A stretch of DNA of 64,000 nucleotides from an uncultured Erythrobacter sp. (GCF_958304185.1 NZ_OY284433.1:62001-126000), one strand, 5' to 3'; shown: positions 8,017 to 17,655, numbered from the stretch's first letter. Notes: generated from the sequence alone by a model not told the origin. Made by a program: numbers and translations.

Positions 8017-10758
8017 ATGGCTGGGGATCCAATCCGAAAACTCGCAACATTTGATCCCAGCCCCGTTGGCGGGGACCGCGATTTGCGTCCGGTGGAAAGA
8101 GCCAATACCAAGACGACAGCCGAGGTTGACGGTGCGGATCTGCGCGCTCGCGGCGAGCGTCGCGGGATTGAGCGGCTCCAGACCGAAAAGATCGGGGGGC
8201 TGAAGCACACGATCGAAGAGCCTGCCAGCGAACAAAACTTCCTTTTGCCGCGCGAAGCCGGGGGCATGAGCCTGTTCCTGCTAGCCGCCTACGCAGTTGC
8301 GGCGGTGGCATTCCAGGGCCTGCCTTCAACCCATACGCTCGGCGCAGCACTGGCTTCGGCGGCGCTGTTTGCGTGCGGGTCGCTGTTCGCCGCCACGGAA
8401 CGCCGCGCCGACAACTCGCTCGCTGCACGGGCACTGATGGTGCTGGCGGGCATCGTCCTGCCGATGGCGCTGGCGGGATATGCCTTGGCCGGCTGGGTGA
8501 GCGAAGGCCTGCCGTGGCAATGGGCAATCGCAACGCTGATCTGCGTCAACGCCGCCGCCGCCGCCGCGCTGTTCGACATGCGCATTATCTCGCTGTTCTG
8601 CGCCAAGATTGCCAGCTGGGCGGGCTTTGCTGTGCTGATGCCAAGCACGCTTACCTATGCCGCCCTGATTGCTGCGGCCATAACCCTGTCCCTTATCGCA
8701 CGGCTCGAATGGAAAGCGGCAGAACGGCGCCGCCTCGCCCGTGAAGCACGCGAGCGGGTCGCTGCGCGCGCAGAGGACATTCTGCGCAGTTTCGAGGAGA
8801 CCGGGCAAGGCTGGTTCTGGGAGACCGACCGGCGCGGGTTGATCACCTATATCTCGCCCAAGGCGGCCAAGGCGCTCGGCAAGTCCAGCGATGAAATTGT
8901 GGGCCGTCCGCTGAGCGAGATCGTCTACCCCACCGAGAGCGCTGCCGATGCCGAGCGGACGCTCGCTTTCCACCTTTCGGCCCGTTCCGCTTTCCACGAT
9001 GTCGAGGTGCGCGCCGCTACCTCCGGTGACGAACGCTGGTGGGCGCTCGCCGGGCGCCCGGTGTATGACAGCTACAAGAACTTCTGCGGCTTTCGCGGCC
9101 ACGGCACCGATCTCACCGAAAAGCGCCGCAGCGAACAGCAGGTCTCGCGCCTCGCTCACTACGATTCCCTCACCGGCCTCGCCAACCGTGTGCAGATGAG
9201 CCAGGCGCTCGAACAAATCCTTGCCGCCCCCAGCGGGCGTGAGCGGGCCTGCGCTGTGCTGATGCTCGATCTTGATCGCTTCAAGCATGTCAATGATACC
9301 CTCGGCCACCCCGCTGGCGATGCGTTGCTCAAGCAGGTGGCGCAGCGGCTCGAACGCGCAATCGGCGGGGCTGGGCGCTGCGGGCGGCTTGGCGGTGACG
9401 AGTTCCAGGTGATCGTCCCCGGCCATCAGGATCGCAACACGCTGGGCAACATGGCGCAGGAAATCATCAACGCGCTCTCGCAGCCCTATTCGATCACCGG
9501 CCAGAGCGTTGTCATCGGCGCCTCGGTCGGCATCGCGCTCGCACCCGAACATGGCACGACCAGCGATGCGCTGATCCGCAATGTCGACCTTGCGCTCTAT
9601 GCCGCCAAGGACGCCGGCCGCGGAGTGTACCGCTTCTACGCCGAAGACCTCCACGCCGCCGCAGAAGAACGCGCCGCGCTGGAACAGGACCTGCGCGAGG
9701 CGATCGCCAAGGGCGAGCTGGAGCTTCACTACCAACCCGTCGTCTTCGCTGCCAACGAGAAGATCGTCGGTTTCGAAGCGCTGATGCGTTGGAACCACCC
9801 CACGCGCGGCTGGCTCAGCCCGGCGAAATTCGTGCCGATTGCCGAAGATGCCGGTCTGATCGACCGCATGGGCCAATGGGCGCTGCGCACGGCCTGTGCC
9901 GATCTCGCCCGCTGGCCACGCTCGATCCGCTGCGCTGTCAACGTCTCCGCACTGCAATTCGCCAATCCTGAACTGCCGACCATCATTGCCAATGCGCTGG
10001 CCCATGCTGGGGTCGCGCCGTCGCGGTTGGAGCTGGAAATCACCGAAAGCGTGTTCCTCAACGACAGCGCAGGCGCTGACGCGATGTTCAAGGCGCTGAA
10101 GCGGGTCGGAGTGCGTCTTGCGCTCGACGATTTCGGGACCGGTTACTCGTCGCTCGGCTATCTTAAGAAGGCACCATTCGACAAGATCAAGATCGACCGC
10201 AGCTTCGTGCAGGGCGCAACCGAGGAAGACAGCCGCAACGGCGCGATCATCGCTTCGATCACGTCGCTGGCCGAAGCGCTGCACATGGACACAACGGCAG
10301 AAGGCGTTGAAACGCTCGATGAGCTGGAACTGGTGCGCCTGCTCGGGTGCAGCCACATACAGGGCTATATCTACTTCAGGCCGATGAATGCCGCAGATGC
10401 GACCGCACTGGTCTCGGGCGATCTGGTAGCCGAGGCTGATGGCCCGCAATGCGCGCGCGTGCCGCGCCAGAACTTGTTGCGCAAAGTGACCGTGATCCAC
10501 AATAATAACCGCCTCCACGCCACGCTCCGCAACATCTCCGAAAGCGGCGCGATGATCGAAGGCCTGTGGAACATGCCCGCAGGCAGCGCGATGCGGATCG
10601 AGTTTTCGGACGACACATTGGTTACCGCGCAAGTGCGTTGGTCGCGCGAGAACCGCGTCGGGGTCGAATTCCACGATCCCCTTCGCCGACGGGCAGATGG
10701 TTCCTACTCGGTGCTGAAGGGGCAACGCAGCCACAGCGCTGGCACTGGCGGCTGGTAA
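8017..10758 (+). CDS. Membrane PAS-GGDEF-EAL-PilZ cyclic-di-GMP enzyme (intact motifs)
   Basis: A 913-residue bifunctional signalling protein. Domains in order: hydrophilic N-terminus (1-80), a hydrophobic multi-helix membrane region (about 85-225), PAS (about 255-370), GGDEF diguanylate cyclase with 'RLGGDEF' (GGDEF at 459-463), EAL phosphodiesterase (EAL at 587-589), and a C-terminal PilZ domain (from about 813; 'RVPRQNLLR' and 'NISESG'). The EAL catalytic set is intact: EAL, 'VNVS', 'LEITES', 'DDFGTGYSS', 'IKID' and 'AEGVET'. It can therefore in principle both make and degrade cyclic di-GMP, with PilZ as product sensor. The ATG at 8017 follows GGTGGAG. A paralogue follows directly. Confidence 0.93.
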   Translation: MAGDPIRKLATFDPSPVGGDRDLRPVERANTKTTAEVDGADLRARGERRGIERLQTEKIGGLKHTIEEPASEQNFLLPREAGGMSLFLLAAYAVAAVAFQGLPSTHTLGAALASAALFACGSLFAATERRADNSLAARALMVLAGIVLPMALAGYALAGWVSEGLPWQWAIATLICVNAAAAAALFDMRIISLFCAKIASWAGFAVLMPSTLTYAALIAAAITLSLIARLEWKAAERRRLAREARERVAARAEDILRSFEETGQGWFWETDRRGLITYISPKAAKALGKSSDEIVGRPLSEIVYPTESAADAERTLAFHLSARSAFHDVEVRAATSGDERWWALAGRPVYDSYKNFCGFRGHGTDLTEKRRSEQQVSRLAHYDSLTGLANRVQMSQALEQILAAPSGRERACAVLMLDLDRFKHVNDTLGHPAGDALLKQVAQRLERAIGGAGRCGRLGGDEFQVIVPGHQDRNTLGNMAQEIINALSQPYSITGQSVVIGASVGIALAPEHGTTSDALIRNVDLALYAAKDAGRGVYRFYAEDLHAAAEERAALEQDLREAIAKGELELHYQPVVFAANEKIVGFEALMRWNHPTRGWLSPAKFVPIAEDAGLIDRMGQWALRTACADLARWPRSIRCAVNVSALQFANPELPTIIANALAHAGVAPSRLELEITESVFLNDSAGADAMFKALKRVGVRLALDDFGTGYSSLGYLKKAPFDKIKIDRSFVQGATEEDSRNGAIIASITSLAEALHMDTTAEGVETLDELELVRLLGCSHIQGYIYFRPMNAADATALVSGDLVAEADGPQCARVPRQNLLRKVTVIHNNNRLHATLRNISESGAMIEGLWNMPAGSAMRIEFSDDTLVTAQVRWSRENRVGVEFHDPLRRRADGSYSVLKGQRSHSAGTGGW

Positions 10759-10917
10759 TCCTCGCCGCACAGCGCGGACAAGTTAGCGGCGCCTTAGCCA
10801 TCTCTCGCAAGGGTGGCTGTTAGCGGAAAAATAACCATCGGGCTTTACTCCTTGGCGAACAACGGGGGCGGCCGAGCGGGCTGCTACCGGATTGAGGTCT
10901 GGAGGTTTACCGAGACG

Positions 10918-13083
10918 ATGTCCCTGAAGGGTCTCCTATCGTCCCGCAGCGCCGCTGCTCCCCGCAGTGCGCGCACTCTTGCCGCCTCGGCGCTGTCCGA
11001 TGGCGAGCGTCTCGCCATGCTCGATGAGCTTGAACAATCGGGTCTCGGCTGGTTCTGGGCAAGCGATGCGAATGGCCATCTGACCTATCTGTCCGCTGCT
11101 ATAGCCGCACGACTTGATATCCCGCTTGGCGAGTTGCTGGGGCAACCCCTCAGTGCCATCTTCACAGCAGCCGACCGCGAGCAGCGCGGCAAGTCGCTCC
11201 CGCTGATGCTCGGCGCGCACAAAGCCTTTGGCGGGATCGCAGTCCATGCGGCGCGGCGGCCCGAAGGCGCGGTATTGCGTCTGTCCGGCCAGCCGGTGAC
11301 TGCCGCCGAGGGACGCTTTGCGGGTTTCCGTGGCACCGGCGTCGATATCACCGATGAATATCACCGCGAGGAAGAAACGGCGCGCCTCGCCCGCTACGAT
11401 TCTCTCACTGGCCTCAGCAATCGCCACCGCATGGCGCACCAGATCGAAAGCACACTGACCGCGTTCAAGGCGGCGCGGCGCAACTGCGCAGTGATGATGA
11501 TCGACCTCGACCGGTTCAAGCATGTCAACGACACGCTCGGTCATGCGGCAGGGGATGAATTGCTCAAGCAGGTCGCCGCAAGGCTTACCCGTGCGATCGA
11601 CCGCGAATGCGAGATCGGACGGCTCGGCGGCGACGAGTTCCAGGTGATGCTACCCGATATCGACGACCGCGGGGTGCTGGGCGATCTGGCGATGAAGATC
11701 ATCACCATGCTGCGTCAGCCTTACAGCCTTGAAGATGGCCGCTGCGTCATCGGCGCGTCGGTCGGCATTGCGATTGCCCCGCATGACGGGGTGAGCCGTG
11801 AGGAAATCGTGCGCGCCGCCGACCTTGCGCTCTATGCCTCCAAAAATGGCGGGCGCGGACAATACCGCTTCTTCTCGGGCGAGCTTGAGAATGAGACCAT
11901 CTTCCGCCGCCGTCTGGAGCAGGACTTGGGCACGGCCCTGCGCGAGGAGCAATTGTTCCTGCGCTTCGAACCCATCGTCGAAGCCGCCGCCGGATCGGTC
12001 TGCGCGCTTGAGGCGCATGTATGCTGGACACACGCCGAGCGAGGTGTGATCGACGAGGAAGAATTCGCCCAGATCGTAGAAGGTTCCGCTTTGCTCCCCG
12101 ATGTCGGGCGCTGGGCGATTGCCGCAGCGTGCCAGCGCTCAGCCCTATGGCCCGATACCGTCCGGGTGGCGGTCAATGTGCCAGTGGCGCTGTTCCTCGC
12201 CGATAACTTCGTCGAGCAGATCGGCGAAGCAATCGACAGCGCCGGACTAAACCCCGCGCGGCTTGAGCTTGAAATCAGCGAAGCCGTGTTCTTTGGCGAT
12301 GCCGCCGTGGTCGACCGCACGCTCGCGGCGCTGTTCAAGCTGGGCGTGCGCCTGACGCTCGACGAGTTCGGCAGCGGCTATTCCTCGCTCGCCTATCTTC
12401 GCCGGGCGCCGTTTGACAGCATCAAGATCGACCAGAAGCTGATCGCCGAAGCCGAACGCCAAGACAGCCGTGAGCTTGGTTTGGTGCGCGCGATTGTGGC
12501 GCTGGCCGGTGCGCTCCAGATGGACACCATCGCGAGCGGTATCGAAAGCGCGGACCTGCTGGCGTCATTGACCGCTGGCGGGGTGCGCTACCTCGAAGGC
12601 CCGATTTTCAGCGAACCGCTCGATGAAGATGCGCTGGCGGAAGAGATGGCTGGCGGCACGTGGAAGATCGAACCGGGCACCGACCGCACCCGCCGCGCTC
12701 GTAGGCGTACGGTGTTCCGCAAGATCCAGGTGATCAATGATGACTATGCCTACGAGGTGACGCTACGCAACCTGTCGAAGTCGGGCGCGCTGATCCAGGG
12801 GCTGGCCGAAGTCCCCAAAGGCACGCAGTTCGTGGTCGACCTGGGCGGCGGACAGCTGGCGGTGGCGACGGTGACGCGCTCCAATGGCGATGTGCAGGGG
12901 CTCGAGTTCGAACAGTCGCTGATCGAGGACGGATCGGGCGGGCTGTGCACCCGCAACCGCGTCTCGCCCTATGCACTGGCCGCTGCGGGAACCCCGCTCG
13001 CGGCGCTGGCACCGGGCCGGTTCCTTGGCATGGATCAGGGCGGCGCGATCCCCAAGTTCGGCTATGCTGCGCCGTCAACCTAG
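10918..13083 (+). CDS. Soluble PAS-GGDEF-EAL-PilZ protein with degenerate EAL
   Basis: A 721-residue paralogue of the preceding gene lacking its membrane region. It has PAS (about 25-150), GGDEF ('RLGGDEF', 237-241), EAL-like (from about 340) and PilZ ('RRTVFRK', 'NLSKSG') domains. The GGDEF motif is intact. The EAL domain has EAH at 365-367, 'DEFGSGYSS' where the second catalytic Asp is Glu483, and 'ASGIES' where the catalytic Glu of AEGVE is Ser540. Loss of those two acidic residues predicts no phosphodiesterase activity, so it probably acts as a cyclase or a binding platform. Start at 10918 chosen for GGAGG at 10901-10905; the frame is open to 10813. Confidence 0.92.
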   Translation: MSLKGLLSSRSAAAPRSARTLAASALSDGERLAMLDELEQSGLGWFWASDANGHLTYLSAAIAARLDIPLGELLGQPLSAIFTAADREQRGKSLPLMLGAHKAFGGIAVHAARRPEGAVLRLSGQPVTAAEGRFAGFRGTGVDITDEYHREEETARLARYDSLTGLSNRHRMAHQIESTLTAFKAARRNCAVMMIDLDRFKHVNDTLGHAAGDELLKQVAARLTRAIDRECEIGRLGGDEFQVMLPDIDDRGVLGDLAMKIITMLRQPYSLEDGRCVIGASVGIAIAPHDGVSREEIVRAADLALYASKNGGRGQYRFFSGELENETIFRRRLEQDLGTALREEQLFLRFEPIVEAAAGSVCALEAHVCWTHAERGVIDEEEFAQIVEGSALLPDVGRWAIAAACQRSALWPDTVRVAVNVPVALFLADNFVEQIGEAIDSAGLNPARLELEISEAVFFGDAAVVDRTLAALFKLGVRLTLDEFGSGYSSLAYLRRAPFDSIKIDQKLIAEAERQDSRELGLVRAIVALAGALQMDTIASGIESADLLASLTAGGVRYLEGPIFSEPLDEDALAEEMAGGTWKIEPGTDRTRRARRRTVFRKIQVINDDYAYEVTLRNLSKSGALIQGLAEVPKGTQFVVDLGGGQLAVATVTRSNGDVQGLEFEQSLIEDGSGGLCTRNRVSPYALAAAGTPLAALAPGRFLGMDQGGAIPKFGYAAPST

Positions 13084-13138
13084 GTGTTGCGTTTTTGGCG
13101 AATGACAACCGCCTGACCGGGCGCTAAGTCGCGGGTTA

Positions 13139-14956
13139 ATGACTGACCTTTCCAAGATCCGCAATTTCTCGATCATCGCGCATATCGACCATGGCAAGTC
13201 GACCCTGGCTGACCGGCTGATCCAGTTCACCGGGGGCCTCACCGCGCGTGAGATGTCTGAGCAAGTCCTTGATAACATGGACATCGAGAAAGAGCGCGGC
13301 ATCACCATCAAGGCGCAGACCGTGCGCCTCAACTACACCGCCAAGGATGGCGAGACCTACCAGCTCAACCTCATGGACACCCCCGGCCACGTGGACTTCG
13401 CCTACGAGGTCTCCCGCAGCCTCGCCGCGTGCGAGGGTGCGCTGCTGGTCGTCGACGCCGCGCAGGGGGTCGAGGCCCAGACCCTCGCCAACGTCTATCA
13501 GTCCATCGAGCACGATCACGAAATCGTCCCCGTCATCAACAAGATCGACCTCCCCGCCGCCGAGCCCGAGAAGGTCCGCGCCGAGATTGAGGAGATCATC
13601 GGCCTCGACGCATCCAACGCGGTCATGACCAGCGCCAAGTCCGGCATCGGGATCGAGGACGTGCTCGAAGCGGTCGTCCAGCGCATCCCCGCGCCGAAGG
13701 GCAAGATCGACGCGCCGCTCACCGCCAGCTTGGTGGACTCGTGGTACGACCCCTATCTCGGCGTCGTCATCCTCGTGCGCGTGATCGACGGCAAGCTCAC
13801 CAAGGGGCTCAACATCCGCTTCATGCAGGGCGGCACCCAGCACCTTGTCGACCGCGTCGGCTGCTTCACGCCCAAGCGCACCGACCTCAACGAACTCGGC
13901 CCGGGCGAGATCGGCTTCATCACCGCCCAGATCAAGGAGGTCGAGCAGGCCCGCGTCGGTGACACCATCACCACGGTGAAGGGCGGATCGGATACCCCGC
14001 TGCCGGGCTACAAGGAAGTCCAGCCGGTCGTCTTCTGCGGCCTCTTCCCCGTCGACGCCGCTGACTTCGAGAAGCTGCGCGAAAGCATCGCCAAGCTGCG
14101 CCTGAACGACGCCTCCTTCTCCTTCGAGATGGAAAGCTCCGCCGCGCTGGGCTTCGGCTTCCGCTGCGGTTTTCTTGGCCTGCTCCATCTGGAAATCATC
14201 CAGGAACGCCTCAGCCGCGAATACGACCTCGACCTCATCACCACCGCGCCATCCGTGGTGTACCGCATCCACCTCGGCCACTCGAAAACCGAGGACGCCA
14301 AGGTCATCGACATCCACAACCCCGCCGATTGGCCCGACACCAACCGGATCGAGGTGATCGAGGAGCCGTGGATCAAGGCGGTGATCTACACCCCCGATGA
14401 ATACCTCGGCGCGATCCTGAAACTGTGTCAGGACCGCCGCGGGATCCAGACCGAGCTTACCTATGTGGGCGGCCGCGCGCAGGTGACCTATGAACTGCCG
14501 CTCAACGAAGTGGTGTTCGATTTCTACGACCGCTTGAAGTCGATCAGCCGCGGCTACGCCTCCTTCGATTACGAGCAGATCGGCACGCGCGAGGGCGACC
14601 TTGTGAAGATGAACATCCTCGTCAACGCCGAGCCTGTCGACGCGCTCAGCCTGATCGTCCACCGCCACGTCGCCGAAGAACGCGGCCGCGGGATGTGCGA
14701 ACGCCTCAAAGACCTGATCCCCCGCCACCTGTTCAAGATCCCGATCCAGGCCGCGATCGGCGGCAAGGTGATCGCCCGCGAAACCATCGCCGCGATGCGC
14801 AAGGACGTGACCGCCAAGTGTTATGGCGGGGACATTTCCCGGAAGAAGAAGCTGCTGGACAAGCAGAAGAAGGGGAAGGCGCGGATGCGGGAATATGGCA
14901 ACGTCTCGATCCCTCAGGAAGCTTTCATTGCTGCGCTGAGGATGGGGGAAGAATAA
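13139..14956 (+). CDS. lepA: Elongation factor 4 (LepA), ribosomal back-translocating GTPase
   Basis: A 605-residue translational GTPase of the expected length. The G domain has 'AHIDHGKST' (G1), 'DTPGHVDF' (G3) and 'NKIDLP' (G4). EF-G-like domains follow, with '[19 protein letters not shown]' typical of the LepA-specific C-terminal domain and no EF-G domain IV. It binds ribosomes and influences translation fidelity and 30S biogenesis under stress. Monocistronic as far as can be seen; the stop of the upstream cyclic-di-GMP gene is 55 bases away. Confidence 0.97.
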   Translation: MTDLSKIRNFSIIAHIDHGKSTLADRLIQFTGGLTAREMSEQVLDNMDIEKERGITIKAQTVRLNYTAKDGETYQLNLMDTPGHVDFAYEVSRSLAACEGALLVVDAAQGVEAQTLANVYQSIEHDHEIVPVINKIDLPAAEPEKVRAEIEEIIGLDASNAVMTSAKSGIGIEDVLEAVVQRIPAPKGKIDAPLTASLVDSWYDPYLGVVILVRVIDGKLTKGLNIRFMQGGTQHLVDRVGCFTPKRTDLNELGPGEIGFITAQIKEVEQARVGDTITTVKGGSDTPLPGYKEVQPVVFCGLFPVDAADFEKLRESIAKLRLNDASFSFEMESSAALGFGFRCGFLGLLHLEIIQERLSREYDLDLITTAPSVVYRIHLGHSKTEDAKVIDIHNPADWPDTNRIEVIEEPWIKAVIYTPDEYLGAILKLCQDRRGIQTELTYVGGRAQVTYELPLNEVVFDFYDRLKSISRGYASFDYEQIGTREGDLVKMNILVNAEPVDALSLIVHRHVAEERGRGMCERLKDLIPRHLFKIPIQAAIGGKVIARETIAAMRKDVTAKCYGGDISRKKKLLDKQKKGKARMREYGNVSIPQEAFIAALRMGEE

Positions 14957-15307
14957 GGCCCAGCGCCTAGCGCAGAGGTTCGCGCAGCGAACGGCAAGCT
15001 AGAAGCAAGAGGCCGCATTCCGGCCGGCGGGTGCGCGCAGCGCAGCCCGTTCGACGTCACGGCCGCGGCTTTGCCGCGGCTAACCTTCAATCCTCCCCAT
15101 CAGGGGTCATGGAGGCACACGCGCCCTTATCGCTGACCGATTTTTGGTTCGCGCCAAGCCCCCAAGAAGCCAAGAGGGCAGCGCTTGGAGCCAAGAAGGG
15201 TTTCACGCAGAGCCCCCAGAGGGGGGAAGACCTCAAATCCTCCCCTTTAGGGGAGGGGGACCACCGGAGGTGGTGGAGGGGCGAGCAAGGCCAAACCAAG
15301 CACCCCC
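14957..15307. repeat. Repeat-rich intergenic region with several palindromic elements
   Basis: No gene is seen in this 351-base gap. It contains a tight hairpin GCCGCGGC-TTT-GCCGCGGC (15062-15080), which may end lepA transcripts although no T-run follows. Next comes AATCCTCCCCATCAGGGG (15089-15106), identical over 18 bases to the left end of the second repeat inside ligA (28398-28415). A second copy type begins AATCCTCCCC at 15236 and contains CTCCCC-TTTA-GGGGAG and CCACC-GGA-GGTGG (15261-15273), ending near 15282. CCCCC-AGA-GGGGG lies at about 15213-15225. The region looks like a landing zone for short mobile palindromes. Confidence 0.75.
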
Positions 15308-15499
15308 CTACAAAGTGCTCCCCATCGCCGTCCTGATCGTATCGAACACATCCGACAGCGTCAGCCCGAGCGACTGAAACGCAATAAGCGCCGCAATCGC
15401 GATGAGCGCGACGATTAGCCCGTACTCAATCGCGGTGGCCCCCGCTTCGTCATCCCGCAGCCCTGTGAACATCGCGAACCCTTTCAATGCGTTGGGCAA
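15308..15499 (-). CDS. Flp/Fap-type (type IVb) pilin
   Basis: A 63-residue pilin precursor. The motif 'GATAIEYGLIVALIAIAAL' is the diagnostic prepilin cleavage site and hydrophobic N-terminus of Flp pilins: cleavage after Gly by a CpaA-type peptidase would release a mature subunit starting Ala-Thr-Ala-Ile-Glu-Tyr. Such pilins form tight-adherence (Tad) pili. No tad/cpa genes are in this window, so it is an orphan pilin locus or a dispersed member. The start is TTG at 15499 with no strong Shine-Dalgarno; the internal ATG eight codons later is an alternative. It is the last recognisable gene before the AT-rich CsgG-like pair, on the opposite strand. Confidence 0.85.
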   Translation of the reverse strand: MPNALKGFAMFTGLRDDEAGATAIEYGLIVALIAIAALIAFQSLGLTLSDVFDTIRTAMGSTL

Positions 15500-15762
15500 A
15501 GGTGGGGGTGAAAGGTTGCTGAGCGGTGGCGGGGGATGGTTGATGGGAGGTTATTGCCATTGCTTTGGACTTCTCCCCATGAACTCGCGGGAGGAGCACC
15601 GGGTGCACGAGCGCTAGGCTCGCTTACCTATTTGGAACGATACTTTTGCAACTGACCTCCACGGGCAGGCAGCCTTTGGATTGCCTTTTTGACCACGATT
15701 TTGAATGACTCTTTGGTTAGTTGTTGCCAACTTATTCGAATCACCAAGGAGGGGGCTTTTTG
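15500..15762. promoter_or_regulatory. AT-richer spacer upstream of the CsgG-like pair
   Basis: A 263-base spacer between the divergent pilin and CsgG-like genes. The right half (from about 15620) is visibly AT-richer than flanking DNA. It holds a short hairpin AGGCA/TGCCT (15667-15671 with 15682-15686) followed by TTTT, which is terminator-like on the plus strand although no plus-strand gene ends nearby. The promoters of both flanking genes must lie here, but I cannot place -35/-10 boxes with confidence. Confidence 0.4.
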
Positions 15763-16674
15763 ATGTTTAGAGTTTTGCTAGCGTGTCTTGTTGCGGTCGG
15801 GATGATGACGCCGCTTGCAGCTCAACAGAACGACAAGCCGGTAGTCGGGATCGCCGAAATGCAAGATCTCACGGGCGCTGCACAAGCAGACAACTTCATT
15901 GCCATGATAGAAACGGCGATCATTGGAAGCGGTAAGTTCCGTATCATCGAGCGTGGCAGACTGGCCACGTTGATGAAAGAGCAGGGGCTCGGTCGCGGTG
16001 GAATCGTAACCACCAGCACCAAGAAGAAAACCGGCGGCTTCGAAGGCGTTGATTATCTAATCTACGGTACTATCACCTCGATTTCGGCGGTGAATAAGTC
16101 AAATTTCGGCGACAATATGCTGCGCGGCGTGCTGGGCGGAAATCGCGGCCAAAGTGCGGAGTGTTTCAATACTAGAGTGCGTATGGAAGCGGACATTCGC
16201 ATCACCGACACCAACACCGGGGAAGTCCGTTACGCAACGCGCATAAGTGAGGAACAGGAATCTGCCACTGTTTGCGGGGGCGGTTCGCAAATTGACAGCG
16301 CCGGTTTGTTCCGGTCTGCCGCCGACAACGTTGCCACCGGACTTGTGACAACCATTTTCCCGATCCAGGTTGCCGCGATCCAAGCCGATGGAACCGTCAT
16401 TCTAAACTATGGGGCTGGTGCACTTGATCGCGGAGAGTACCTGATGGTTTATGGGCAAACTACCGAGATTCCTGATCCGTCAGGTACTGGAATGATCAAG
16501 ATTGACGGGGAAAAGGTAGGCGCAATCCAGATAACCGACGTGCAGACCTCATTTTCCCGTGCGGTACAGGTGACCTCCTTCACCGTACCGCTCACGGTCG
16601 GAGCCGTGGCCCGCCCGGTACCGGCTTCAGATGTTAAGGCTTTGCAAAAGCCAAGCGGCAAGAAGGGGCGCTGA
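15763..16674 (+). CDS. CsgG/HfaB-like exported protein
   Basis: A 303-residue protein with a signal peptide (1-20, ending 'TPLAAQ') and a CsgG-like core: 'PVVGIAEMQDLTG', 'SGKFRIIERGRLATLMKEQGL', 'DYLIYGTITSI' and 'ADIRITDTNTGEVRYATRIS'. CsgG proteins form outer-membrane secretion channels for curli and related fibres. Unlike CsgG itself there is no lipobox cysteine after the signal peptide, and no curli genes are nearby. The C-terminal part ('FPIQVAAIQADGTVILNYGAGAL') recurs in the next protein. AAGGAGG precedes the ATG at 15763. DNA here is less GC-rich than neighbours, suggesting acquisition. Assignment to the fold is fairly sure; channel function is inference. Confidence 0.72.
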   Translation: MFRVLLACLVAVGMMTPLAAQQNDKPVVGIAEMQDLTGAAQADNFIAMIETAIIGSGKFRIIERGRLATLMKEQGLGRGGIVTTSTKKKTGGFEGVDYLIYGTITSISAVNKSNFGDNMLRGVLGGNRGQSAECFNTRVRMEADIRITDTNTGEVRYATRISEEQESATVCGGGSQIDSAGLFRSAADNVATGLVTTIFPIQVAAIQADGTVILNYGAGALDRGEYLMVYGQTTEIPDPSGTGMIKIDGEKVGAIQITDVQTSFSRAVQVTSFTVPLTVGAVARPVPASDVKALQKPSGKKGR

Positions 16675-16676
16675 CA

Positions 16677-17609
16677 ATGAAGCTGCGAATCCGTTTGAAC
16701 GCGCTCATTGGCTTGTTGGCGATTGCGTCCACAGTCTCGTTTCTTTCTACCGCTGTTAATGCGCAAGGGCTGCAACGGGTAAACGTGGGCACAATTACCT
16801 CGACCCAAAGCTGCACCTACTATCGCAACTATTCAGGTAGCAAACTCGAGTATAGCGAGGAATACTATGCGCGAGTATGGGGCGCTGCGGCTGCTGCCCG
16901 CTACTATGCTGCACACACGACGTGGCGAAGCTGGGTCGTTAAGGACTGCCAAAGCAATTTCCAGACGATGCGAAGTGCCGTCGAAGCGGCATTAGCTTCA
17001 TCTGGCCGGCTGACCACCGGGCGCGGTGGCTATTCGCTGGATATAACCATTTCGGACATAGGAGAGACTGCTCCAGCCCGTTCTTTGCCCGTCGATGGTC
17101 CGAATGATTATTCCACAAGCTGGGGCACCGCCAGTGCGACGGTTTCCTTCACTCTCAAGGATGCAGCAGGGCGCAGTATCGATGGCGGTGTCGTAACGAA
17201 GCAGATCGAGATGTCGCGCACCATCGACACAGCAGATTTGTCTGTACGCGTGTCTGAACCCGGTGAGTCCGTTTATGATCTTATGCAGCGTGAGGTAGCG
17301 CAAATGATTGCCCGGCGCATAGCGTTCAAAATTCATCCTTTGCGAGTCACAGCCATCGAGGATGATCTTGTCGAACTGAATTATGGAGGGGCCTTGCTTC
17401 CGGTGGGGAGTATCGTCGATGTAAGCAAGAGTCGTGGGATTGGCGTTGTTCGCTACCGCGTGATTTCTGCTACTGGCAGTGATGCTGCTGCGCAGGTCGA
17501 TGGTGACAATGATACGTCTGACATCGACCTAGGCAACCTTGTCACCTTTATCGAAGATGACAGCGATGCGGCAAGCGCGCGAAGGTTCCGGCGCAAACGC
17601 TTGCCTTAG
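16677..17609 (+). CDS. Exported protein, divergent CsgG-like paralogue of the preceding gene
   Basis: A 310-residue protein starting two bases after its neighbour's stop, so the two are almost certainly co-transcribed. Residues 1-29 are a signal peptide ('AVNAQG'). No family is obvious at first sight, but it lines up with the preceding protein: 'SAVEAALASSGRLTTGRGG' with 'AMIETAIIGSGKFRIIERG', and 'IHPLRVTAIEDDLVELNYGGALLPVGS' with its 'FPIQVAAIQADGTVILNYGAGALDRGE'. I read it as a divergent paralogue that may form a mixed assembly. It is rich in Tyr and Ser near the N-terminus ('YYRNYSGSKLEYSEEYYARVW') and ends in a basic tail. Codon use is less GC-biased than the window average. Confidence 0.65.
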   Translation: MKLRIRLNALIGLLAIASTVSFLSTAVNAQGLQRVNVGTITSTQSCTYYRNYSGSKLEYSEEYYARVWGAAAAARYYAAHTTWRSWVVKDCQSNFQTMRSAVEAALASSGRLTTGRGGYSLDITISDIGETAPARSLPVDGPNDYSTSWGTASATVSFTLKDAAGRSIDGGVVTKQIEMSRTIDTADLSVRVSEPGESVYDLMQREVAQMIARRIAFKIHPLRVTAIEDDLVELNYGGALLPVGSIVDVSKSRGIGVVRYRVISATGSDAAAQVDGDNDTSDIDLGNLVTFIEDDSDAASARRFRRKRLP

Positions 17610-17632
17610 CTAGCGAGCGAGCCGAACTTACG

Positions 17633-17655
17633 GATCAAGACTCTCATTCTTGATC
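17633..17655. terminator. Hairpin between convergent genes, possible bidirectional terminator
   Basis: A perfect 8-base inverted repeat GATCAAGA/TCTTGATC with a 7-base loop lies 24 bases after the stop of the CsgG-like pair and before the 3' end of the convergent HTH gene. No T-run follows, so it is a candidate rather than a classical intrinsic terminator. Confidence 0.4.

Noticed and set aside
6117-8267. Longer PhaC start at 8267
   Set aside because: Extra N-terminus is unlike the family, and would overlap the divergent cyclic-di-GMP gene; the ATG at 7814 has a Shine-Dalgarno.
8326-10770. 814-codon minus-strand open frame under the first GGDEF-EAL gene
   Set aside because: Stop-free only because of GC bias in the third position of the sense gene; composition is Arg/His/Gln-rich with no known domain.
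13136-14728. 530-codon minus-strand frame opposite lepA
   Set aside because: Shadow of a highly conserved GTPase gene; no plausible domain content.
15763-16674. Complete curli secretion locus
   Set aside because: No CsgA/B/E/F-like genes found; only the CsgG-like fold is present.
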